Source: TMP-86 sp039807285 (GTDB lineage: Bacteria > Pseudomonadota > Gammaproteobacteria > Steroidobacterales > Steroidobacteraceae). From it: a stretch of DNA of 64,000 nucleotides. The stretch is taken from NCBI GenBank assembly GCA_044226785.1, contig JBGAGK010000009.1:1-64000 (forward strand), given 5' to 3'. The stretch's first letter is position 1; every line of letters begins with the position of its first letter. Position numbers and translations under genes: made by a program. Shown here piece by piece: positions 42,980 to 49,533 of this stretch. A model generated the notes under the pieces. The model ran no database searches. It saw only the letters and a program-made list of their open reading frames with translations, and was not told the origin of the DNA.

Positions 42980-43726
42980 TCAGCCCATGTGCAGACCACC
43001 GTTCAGGGAAAAATCTGCCCCGGTTGCAAACCCGGCCTCGTCCGAGGCAAGCCAGGCAACCATGGATGCAATTTCTTCGGGCTCACCCAGCCGCTTCACC
43101 GGGATGGACGAGACGATCTGCTCAAGTATCTCCGGTTTTACCGCCCGCACCATGTCGGTACCGATGTAGCCGGGCGAAATGGTATTCACCGTGACTCCGC
43201 GGGAGGCAACTTCCTGTGCCAGCGCCATGGTAAAGCCGTGAATTCCGGCCTTCGCGGTCGAGTAGTTGGTCTGCCCGTATTGTCCCTTCTGGCCATTGAC
43301 GGAGGATATGTTGATGATCCTTCCCCAGCGTCGGTCGAGCATGCCGTCGATCACCTGCTTGGTCACGTTGAACAGGGAGTTCAGGTTCGTCTCGATGACC
43401 GCTGCCCATTGATCCCTGCTCATCTTGCGAAAGGTCGTGTCGCGGGTGATTCCTGCATTGTTGACCAGGATATCGATCTCGCCCACATCCTTGCGCACCT
43501 TGGCAAAGGCATCGGCGGTGGACTGCCAGTCGGCCACATTGCCCTCGGACGCATGTACTTCAAGACCCGAGGCGCGCATGTCCTTGAGCCATTTCTCCCG
43601 GCGTGGCGAGCCGGGCCCGCAGCCTGCGACCACCGTGTAACCCGCGCTGCAAAGGCGTCTGCTGATCGCGGTTCCGATTCCGCCCATGCCGCCCGTCACG
43701 TATGCGATTCTCTTTCCTGATTGCAT
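42980..43726 (-). CDS. phaB: Acetoacetyl-CoA reductase
   Basis: 248 residues, a short-chain dehydrogenase: cofactor motif TGGMGGIGTAI, LVNNAGITRDTTFRKM, active-site Ser/Tyr/Lys in ISSVNGQKGQYGQTNYSTAKAG. The combination RDTTFRKM...GQFGQTNYS-like is characteristic of PhaB. It reduces acetoacetyl-CoA to (R)-3-hydroxybutyryl-CoA, the PHB precursor. The start at 43726 has a GGGGG run just upstream. It lies 21 bases after phaC. No beta-ketothiolase (phaA) is in the window. Confidence 0.9.
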   Translation of the reverse strand: MQSGKRIAYVTGGMGGIGTAISRRLCSAGYTVVAGCGPGSPRREKWLKDMRASGLEVHASEGNVADWQSTADAFAKVRKDVGEIDILVNNAGITRDTTFRKMSRDQWAAVIETNLNSLFNVTKQVIDGMLDRRWGRIINISSVNGQKGQYGQTNYSTAKAGIHGFTMALAQEVASRGVTVNTISPGYIGTDMVRAVKPEILEQIVSSIPVKRLGEPEEIASMVAWLASDEAGFATGADFSLNGGLHMG

Positions 43727-43747
43727 GGAACCCCCGTTCACTTGGTA

Positions 43748-45472
43748 TCAACGCTGAAGGACGTATTCTCCCGGTGCCGACCCCACAATGCCATAGCCCG
43801 CAGGCGCGTTGCCCATGCTGGGCAGGGCAGCGTTGGAACGCGAAGAGTGGCTGGCAAGCCAGTTCTGCCACCAGGGCCACCAGGACCCGGCATGCGCGTT
43901 CGCCTTTTCCAGCCACGCGTCCGGACCGATCTGCTCGCCGGCTTCATGCAGGGTCATCTCGCGGAAACGGCGTCTCGGGTGCGTCGGGCCACTGACGATG
44001 CCTGCATTGTGGCCACCGCTGGTCAGCAGAAAGGTGTAATCCGCCGAGCGGGTGAGCGCCCGGACCTTGTAGACCGAACGCCAGGGCGCAACGTGATCGG
44101 TTTCGGTACCCACCACGAACATCGGCATGCTGATGAGCGAAAGGTCGACGGGCGTGCCACCAACCTTGAATTCCCCACGTGCCAGGTCGTTCTGCAGGTA
44201 CAGGCAGCGAAGATATTCGGAATGCATGCGCCAGGGCATGCGGGTGCCGTCGGCGTTCCAGGCCATCAGGTCGTTCATCCCGCCACGTTCGCCCTTGATG
44301 TAGTTGCTGACTACCGGCGCCCATAGCAGATCGTTGGAACGCAGCAGGGTGAAGGCCCCTGCCATCTTGTCACTGCTGAGCACTCCGGCCCTGCGCATCA
44401 CTGCCTCGAGCATCTCGAGCTGCGCGGGACTGATGAACAGCGAAAGTTCGCCCGGCTCGCTGAAATCGGTCTGTGCCGCCAGCAGGGTGATCGAACCGAT
44501 GCGCGTGTCGTGGTTGCGAGCCAGCAATGCCGCAGCAATCGCCAGCAGTGTACCGCCAATGCAATAGCCGACGGCATGCACCTTCACCCCGGGTACGATG
44601 CAGGTCACCGCATTCAGTGCGGCGATGAAGCCTCGGTGGATATAGTCGTCCATGCCGAGGTTGCGATCCGCAGCATTGGGATTTTTCCAGGAGATCATGA
44701 AGACCGTGTGACCCTTTTCCACCAGGTACCGCACCAGGGAATTGGCAGGCGAGAGGTCAAGGATGTAGTACTTCATGATCCATGCCGGCGTGATCAACAC
44801 CGGTTCGGCATGCACCTGGGGTGTCTGAGCTTCGTACTGGATCAGCTCCATGATCTCGTTTCGCAATACGACCTTGCCTGGGGTCACCGCCAGGCTCTCG
44901 CCCACGACAAACCGCTCGGCACCCGCCGGCGGCTTGCGGTTCAGGATACGATCGATGTCCTCGAGCCAGTTGCCAAAACCGCGTACCAGATTCTGGCCGG
45001 ATTCGGTTCGCGTGGCCTCCAGGAGTTCGGGATTGGAGAACAGGTGATGCGCCGGGTTCAGCGCATCGAGCCCTTGCTGGCCCATGAACTGCACCAGTTG
45101 CGCCGAGCGGGGGGAGATGCCCGAAACATTGCTCATGGCCTCACGCATCAGCGTCGACCAGTTCAGAAAACCCCGCGCGTAGACATTGAATGGCCAGCGG
45201 TCCCAGCCGCTGCCGGCAAAACGCTTGTCATCCTGTGCCGGAGCCAGAGGTTGGCCACCGGCGGCCTGCATTGCAAAGCTGGCACTGTCTAGCATGGCTC
45301 TGGACATCGTCTGCAGAAGTGATGCCTGCTTGTCAGCACCCGTCGACAGATGCAGATACCAGTCCCAGAACGCCTGTGCGTAGTCTTCCGGCGCGAGTCC
45401 GCCGGTGACGGCAGCCAGTTGCGCCCGTAGTGTCTGCATCAGTGAATCGTTCGGCTGAGGCGTAGTCGACAT
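43748..45472 (-). CDS. phaC: Class I polyhydroxyalkanoate synthase
   Basis: 574 residues, the usual class I length, with a PhaC N-terminal domain and an alpha/beta-hydrolase core. The catalytic triad appears as Cys304 in the lipase-like box GYCIGG, Asp459 (TETDHVAPW) and His488 (SGGHNAG). It polymerises (R)-3-hydroxyacyl-CoA into storage polyester. ATG 45472 is preceded by AAGGA. A second, class III-type synthase lies at 48451, making this locus unusual. The phasin terminator lies just upstream. Confidence 0.93.
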   Translation of the reverse strand: MSTTPQPNDSLMQTLRAQLAAVTGGLAPEDYAQAFWDWYLHLSTGADKQASLLQTMSRAMLDSASFAMQAAGGQPLAPAQDDKRFAGSGWDRWPFNVYARGFLNWSTLMREAMSNVSGISPRSAQLVQFMGQQGLDALNPAHHLFSNPELLEATRTESGQNLVRGFGNWLEDIDRILNRKPPAGAERFVVGESLAVTPGKVVLRNEIMELIQYEAQTPQVHAEPVLITPAWIMKYYILDLSPANSLVRYLVEKGHTVFMISWKNPNAADRNLGMDDYIHRGFIAALNAVTCIVPGVKVHAVGYCIGGTLLAIAAALLARNHDTRIGSITLLAAQTDFSEPGELSLFISPAQLEMLEAVMRRAGVLSSDKMAGAFTLLRSNDLLWAPVVSNYIKGERGGMNDLMAWNADGTRMPWRMHSEYLRCLYLQNDLARGEFKVGGTPVDLSLISMPMFVVGTETDHVAPWRSVYKVRALTRSADYTFLLTSGGHNAGIVSGPTHPRRRFREMTLHEAGEQIGPDAWLEKANAHAGSWWPWWQNWLASHSSRSNAALPSMGNAPAGYGIVGSAPGEYVLQR

Positions 45473-45538
45473 GCGCAATCCTTACCCTTCATACCGACGC
45501 TGATGATCGCATGCAGGGGACGAAAGCCCAAAAGAAAA

Positions 45539-45561
45539 GGGAGCAAGGGTTGCTTGCTCCC
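45539..45561 (-). terminator. Rho-independent terminator of the phasin gene
   Basis: A perfect 9-bp stem, GGGAGCAAG (45539-45547) with CTTGCTCCC (45553-45561) and a 5-base loop, is followed on the minus strand by a T-rich run (TTTTCTTTT). It ends the phasin transcript before phaC. A second perfect 8-bp hairpin, GGTTCACA/TGTGAACC (45568-45586), lies between it and the phasin stop. Confidence 0.85.
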
Positions 45562-45609
45562 TGAATGGGTTCACAGAATGTGAACCGGGGGATCTGGATC
45601 AGGAACGCT

Positions 45610-45969
45610 TCAGGCGGCCTTCTTGACAGCCTCGTTCACCTTGGCACTCGTGGTATCGAACCACTGGGTCACTGCACCCTGGGTTTCCTTCGCCAACTTG
45701 CTGAACTCCTCTGCACGGCCGCGCAGCTTGTCGCCGAGGCCGACGTTCAACTCGCTTTGCCGCGACGCCAGCTCGGTGGGGGACTTGGTATTTACCGCGG
45801 CATTGGCATGAGCCAGCGCCCAGTCGAGGTAGTCACCTGCGAGTGCAAACTGATGGCGGGCAAAACGCTCGAAGGCCTTGAGACCTTCCTGCTGTGCACG
45901 GGCGACCGGAGCAAATGCATCGCGGTACGCACCGAACATCGTGCTGAAATCAAAACTACGGTCAGTCAT
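45610..45969 (-). CDS. phaP: Phasin (PHA granule-associated protein)
   Basis: 119 residues, almost entirely amphipathic helix, with the phasin-type segments FSTMFGAYRDAFAPVARAQQEGLKAF and a Lys/Ala-rich tail ending VNEAVKKAA. Phasins coat polyester granules and limit their size. The gene has its own strong promoter (45005-type TATAAT at 46005-46010) and terminator, consistent with high expression. A TGC-N3-GCA motif overlapping the -35 box suggests control by PhaR. Confidence 0.85.
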   Translation of the reverse strand: MTDRSFDFSTMFGAYRDAFAPVARAQQEGLKAFERFARHQFALAGDYLDWALAHANAAVNTKSPTELASRQSELNVGLGDKLRGRAEEFSKLAKETQGAVTQWFDTTSAKVNEAVKKAA

Positions 45970-46004
45970 GGTTGCTCCTGGTCAATGTCACTGGGCTGGG
46001 TGCC

Positions 46005-46032
46005 ATTATACACAGGAAAGTATGCATTGCAA
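46005..46032 (-). promoter_or_regulatory. phaP promoter
   Basis: On the minus strand TTGCAA (46027-46032) and a perfect TATAAT (46005-46010) are separated by 16 bases. Transcription would start near 45998, about 29 bases before the ATG at 45969. The -35 box overlaps the motif TGCATTGCA at 46023-46031. Confidence 0.75.
46023..46031. promoter_or_regulatory. Candidate PhaR site TGCATTGCA over the phaP -35 box
   Basis: The 9-mer TGC-ATT-GCA agrees with TGC-N3-GCA-type sites described for PhaR in some proteobacteria. It overlaps the -35 element, where a bound repressor would block polymerase. An identical copy lies at 46144. Confidence 0.55.
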
Positions 46033-46143
46033 AAGATTTTTTCAAAGCAGGAAAACCAGGCCAATTGGTTTATACAGGCTTGATATCAGTGGGTATTTCT
46101 CTACTTACATAATTCTTTGGAAGACAATTTTTGCGTTTGACTG

Positions 46144-46152
46144 TGCATTGCA
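46144..46152. promoter_or_regulatory. Second TGCATTGCA copy, upstream of phaP
   Basis: This is identical to the site at 46023-46031 and 121 bases away. It lies at the far end of the 194-bp, unusually AT-rich gap between the SDR and phasin genes. Two spaced sites could allow cooperative or looping repression. No gene was found in the gap. Confidence 0.45.
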
Positions 46153-46163
46153 GTAGTCCGGAT

Positions 46164-46925
46164 TCAAAGTCGCAGCCCCCCGTCGAGATCGATGCACCGC
46201 CCCGTGAAGAACTCGTTTTCGACAATGAACTGGGCCGCATGGGCAATCTCGTCAGGCTCTCCCATGCGATGCAGCGGGACCGGCGCAAGTACCTTCTGCA
46301 ACACTTCGGGCTTCATGCCCGCCAGTATGTCGGTGTGGGTGAATCCTGGGGCAATGGCGCCCACGCGGATCCCGTGCCTGGCCAGCTCCTTGGCCCAGGT
46401 GACCGTCATGGCAGCTACGCCGGCCTTGGCTGCGGTGTAATTGGTCTGACCCACATTTCCGTGGCGGGATATGCTGGAGATATTCACGATCACTCCGCCG
46501 TTGCCGAGCCTGACCATGTGTTCGGCAGCCTCTCTTGCACAGAGGAAGACGCCCGTGAGATTCACGTTGAGGACGGCCTGCCACTGGGCAAGGCTCATCT
46601 TGCCGGTCACGGCGCCGTCCTGGACTTTCAGCAGCATGGCATCCTTGACGATTCCCGCATTGTTGACGAGCACATCAAGCCGACCAAAATCCGCCACGAC
46701 CTGACCCAGGATTTCGATGACCTGAGGCTCGGCGGAGACATCAAGCACATAGCACCGCGCACCGGCACCATGCTCCATGCACAGGGTGCGGCTGGTTTCC
46801 AGGTCCGCAGCATTCATGTCGAGCAGGGCGATATTGGCCCCGGCTCGCGCGAAACGCAGAGCCAGTGCTCGCCCTATGCCACGCCCTGCACCCGTGATCA
46901 CGGCTGTCTTGGATTTCACTTGCAT
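46164..46925 (-). CDS. FabG/PhaB-like short-chain dehydrogenase
   Basis: 253 residues: TGAGRGIGRALA cofactor motif, LVNNAGIVKDAMLLK, active-site ISSISRHGNVGQTNYTAAKAG, and a C-terminal IDLDGGLRL. It resembles 3-oxoacyl-ACP/acetoacetyl-CoA reductases and is distinct from phaB at 42980. Being inside the PHA locus it may supply (R)-3-hydroxyacyl-CoA, but the substrate is not provable. It follows phaR by 59 bases. Confidence 0.82.
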   Translation of the reverse strand: MQVKSKTAVITGAGRGIGRALALRFARAGANIALLDMNAADLETSRTLCMEHGAGARCYVLDVSAEPQVIEILGQVVADFGRLDVLVNNAGIVKDAMLLKVQDGAVTGKMSLAQWQAVLNVNLTGVFLCAREAAEHMVRLGNGGVIVNISSISRHGNVGQTNYTAAKAGVAAMTVTWAKELARHGIRVGAIAPGFTHTDILAGMKPEVLQKVLAPVPLHRMGEPDEIAHAAQFIVENEFFTGRCIDLDGGLRL

Positions 46926-46984
46926 TGGGATCTCTCTGATCGAGGGAAATGGAAACCGATGAGCGGAATTCGACAGCAGGGGAC

Positions 46985-47524
46985 TCAGACGGCTTTCCCG
47001 CCCTGGGGAGGCTCGCCCGGAGGAACCTGCTCGCCGGCGGGGTCCGAATCGCCGGAAGCAGCTTCACCAGACCCCTTCTTGTCGGGCATGAACGCTGAAA
47101 GCATCGATGTCTGGAGGCGGGTCCACTGTTCCATGTTCTGTCGCGCAAATTCGGTGAACGGCGCCATGGGACCTTCCAGTGCCTTGGCCATCTCGGCGCG
47201 CATCGCCTGCTGCTGGCGCAGCAGGGTACCCACGCTCTGCTCCATGTAACGGGTGAGCATCTCCTGAACCGGATTGCCGTAGAAGCGGATGATGGCCTCC
47301 AGCAGGTCAGTACTCAGGACGGGTGTGCCGAATTGCTCCTGTTCCGCAATGACCTGCAACAGCACTGCCCGGGTCAGGTCCTCCCCGGATTTGTCATCGA
47401 CGATACGGACTTTCTCGCCATTGACGATCATCTTGCGTATATCTTCGAGGGTGACGTGCCGGCTCCCGGTCGAGTCGTACAAGCGACGATTGGCGTATTT
47501 CTTGATGACGCGGGCTGTTGGCAT
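46985..47524 (-). CDS. phaR: PHA synthesis repressor PhaR
   Basis: 179 residues. The N-terminal DNA-binding domain begins RVIKKYANRRLYDSTGSRHVTLEDI, diagnostic of PhaR, followed by the PHB accumulation regulatory domain (AVLLQVIAEQEQFG and the PVQEMLTRYMEQSV region) and a charged, flexible tail. PhaR binds both DNA and nascent granules and releases phasin transcription when polymer appears. It is divergent from phaE. Two TGC-N3-GCA motifs lie in the gap, suggesting autoregulation. Confidence 0.93.
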   Translation of the reverse strand: MPTARVIKKYANRRLYDSTGSRHVTLEDIRKMIVNGEKVRIVDDKSGEDLTRAVLLQVIAEQEQFGTPVLSTDLLEAIIRFYGNPVQEMLTRYMEQSVGTLLRQQQAMRAEMAKALEGPMAPFTEFARQNMEQWTRLQTSMLSAFMPDKKGSGEAASGDSDPAGEQVPPGEPPQGGKAV

Positions 47525-47593
47525 GGCAGTAAACTTGCTCCTGTCGGTCCTGGCGGCACCGGTGGTTGCGGCGGGAGCATAGCCTCAACAGTA

Positions 47594-47602
47594 TGCAACG
47601 CA
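47594..47602. promoter_or_regulatory. TGCAACGCA motif in the phaR-phaE gap
   Basis: This is a TGC-N3-GCA match 70 bases upstream of phaR, related to the two exact copies near phaP. It is a candidate PhaR autoregulatory site. Confidence 0.4.
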
Positions 47603-47648
47603 CAATAGCCAGGCGCCGGAAAGGGAAATTACAGCACATGGCCCTTAC

Positions 47649-47657
47649 TGCATCGCA
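47649..47657. promoter_or_regulatory. TGCATCGCA motif upstream of phaE
   Basis: This is a TGC-N3-GCA match 28 bases before the phaE start, differing from the phaP copies at one base. It is a candidate PhaR site for the phaE-phaC transcript. Confidence 0.4.
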
Positions 47658-47684
47658 AATACTCTGGACATGGGAGACGGAATC

Positions 47685-48428
47685 ATGACCAATTCGACGG
47701 GGCGCTCCACGGAAGAGCCGGGATCTGACCTGCATCGGCTCTATACCCAGGCCGTGGACCAGTATGCAAACCTGACACGAACATTCATGGAGCAGTGGCA
47801 GAAGAGTGCAGGAACCCTTCCGGGCACGCCCGTTGCCCCGCCCGCTCCGGATCTTGCGCGGACGCTGAGCGACTGGTTCCAGCGCTCGGTGCTGGGCGCC
47901 GGTCTGGATCCGGCACAAGCGTGGTCCCGGTTTGCAGGCCTGCCACCCATGGGTATTCCCGCACCCGATGGACAAGGAACCGCATCGGCGCCGCTGGAGC
48001 AGACGCTGCAGCAGCAGGAACAGATTGCGCGCCGCATGATGGAACTCGCGGCGCAGTGTCAGCGCCTGCAATCACAATTGGCGTCCCACTGGGCTGCTGT
48101 GGGACAGCGTACGGCGCAACAATTCCTCGCCGGCTTGCAGGGACCGTCCGCGCCAGGGACCGATCCGTCCCAATGGGCTCAGCAGATGTACAACTCATGG
48201 ATAGACACATCAGAGAAGGCCTATCAGGAAGCTGCCCGCGGCGCCGAGTATGCGCAACTGCTGGCATCACTCACCAATGCCGCAAATGCCTTCAAGGCGG
48301 AGCAGAACCGTCTGTTCGGGATCTGGGCGAAATTCTTCGATTACCCCACGCGTGCCGAAGTGGATGAGATCCATCGGGGGCTGCGTGAACTGCGCGAACA
48401 GATCCGGGCCATGAAGCGCACACCGTAG
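47685..48428 (+). CDS. phaE: PhaE-like subunit of class III PHA synthase
   Basis: 247 residues, mostly helical, with Gln-rich coiled segments (TLQQQEQIARRMMELAAQCQRL) and the conserved C-terminal block with WIDTSEKAYQEAARG followed by PTRAEVDEIHRGLRELREQIR. This matches PhaE (poly(R)-hydroxyalkanoic acid synthase subunit). It has no catalytic residues and activates the PhaC partner. The ATG at 47685 has GGGAG eight bases upstream, better than ATG 47670. It is 22 bases before the class III phaC. Confidence 0.88.
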   Translation: MTNSTGRSTEEPGSDLHRLYTQAVDQYANLTRTFMEQWQKSAGTLPGTPVAPPAPDLARTLSDWFQRSVLGAGLDPAQAWSRFAGLPPMGIPAPDGQGTASAPLEQTLQQQEQIARRMMELAAQCQRLQSQLASHWAAVGQRTAQQFLAGLQGPSAPGTDPSQWAQQMYNSWIDTSEKAYQEAARGAEYAQLLASLTNAANAFKAEQNRLFGIWAKFFDYPTRAEVDEIHRGLRELREQIRAMKRTP

Positions 48429-48450
48429 CGGGCACGAGGCGGAACGCCTG

Positions 48451-49500
48451 ATGGAATCAGGAGGCGATGCGATTGGAGATCGGCTGCGCGCGGCCCTGGG
48501 CGTCGTGGGTGCGCTGTCCGATGCCGGTGCCCCAAGACACGAAGTGTGGCGAGAGGGTCGATGCGTCCTGTACCGCTACGAGCCCCAGGCCCCTCAGCAG
48601 GTCAGGACCCCGCTGTTGATCTGCTATGCACTGGTCAATCGACCGACCATGCTCGATCTTCAACCAGGCCATTCCCTGATCCGCAACCTGCTGGCAGCAG
48701 GCGTGAGTGTCTACCTTCTCGATTGGGGCTACCCGCAGAGTGCTGACCGGCACGAGCAGCTCGATGACTACGTCAACGGCTGGCTGCATGAGTGTATCGT
48801 GCAGGTCAGTCAGGACAGCGGAACCGCACGATCGGCTGCAGCGCAGCGAAATCCGGTCAACCTGCTGGGCGTGTGCCAGGGCGGTGTCCTGAGCCTGTGC
48901 CATGCGGCTCTGCATCCGGGCATGGTGCAAAATCTCGTCACCATGGTCACACCCGTGGATTTCCAGACTCCGCAGGACCTGTTGTCCCGGTGGGCGCGCG
49001 GTATCGACACCGAACTGATGGGCGGGCTGGGCAATATTCCGGGCGCTCTTCTCAACGCCCTGTACATGGCCCTGCTGCCTTTTCGTCTAAGCCAGCAGAA
49101 GTATCTGTCGATGGCGCTCCTGCTGGATGATCCTGCGGGGCTCGAGCATTTCATGCGCATGGAACACTGGATCGGTGACAGTCCCGATCAGGCGGCTATC
49201 GCGTTCACCCAGTTCGTGAAGTGGTTCTACCAGGAGAACCGTCTGTTGAAGGGCACGCTGTCGTTGGGGGGGCGTCCGGTGAACCTTCGCGCCATCCGTT
49301 GCCCCATCCTCAACCTGTATGGGCTGAGGGACCACCTCGTTCCGGCGGATGCCAGCCGCGCACTGCGTGGGCTTGCCGGAAGCCGGGATTACGAGGAACT
49401 GGCCCTCGACCTGGGCCACATCGGCATGTACGTCAGCCGCAGAGCCCAGCAGGCGGTGGGCCCGGCGATCGCCGCCTGGCTTGCAGCCAGGGACGGCTGA
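48451..49500 (+). CDS. phaC: Class III-type PHA synthase catalytic subunit
   Basis: 349 residues, the short class III length. The catalytic residues are Cys142 in GVCQGG, Asp294 (YGLRDHLVP) and His323 (DLGHIGMYVS). With PhaE upstream it forms a complete two-subunit synthase. It is distinct from the class I enzyme at 43748, sharing only the hydrolase fold motifs. It is convergent with acnA, 33 bases away. Confidence 0.92.
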   Translation: MESGGDAIGDRLRAALGVVGALSDAGAPRHEVWREGRCVLYRYEPQAPQQVRTPLLICYALVNRPTMLDLQPGHSLIRNLLAAGVSVYLLDWGYPQSADRHEQLDDYVNGWLHECIVQVSQDSGTARSAAAQRNPVNLLGVCQGGVLSLCHAALHPGMVQNLVTMVTPVDFQTPQDLLSRWARGIDTELMGGLGNIPGALLNALYMALLPFRLSQQKYLSMALLLDDPAGLEHFMRMEHWIGDSPDQAAIAFTQFVKWFYQENRLLKGTLSLGGRPVNLRAIRCPILNLYGLRDHLVPADASRALRGLAGSRDYEELALDLGHIGMYVSRRAQQAVGPAIAAWLAARDG

Positions 49501-49533
49501 TCGCCGTTCCGGTCATGCCTGCGGCCGGCGGGT

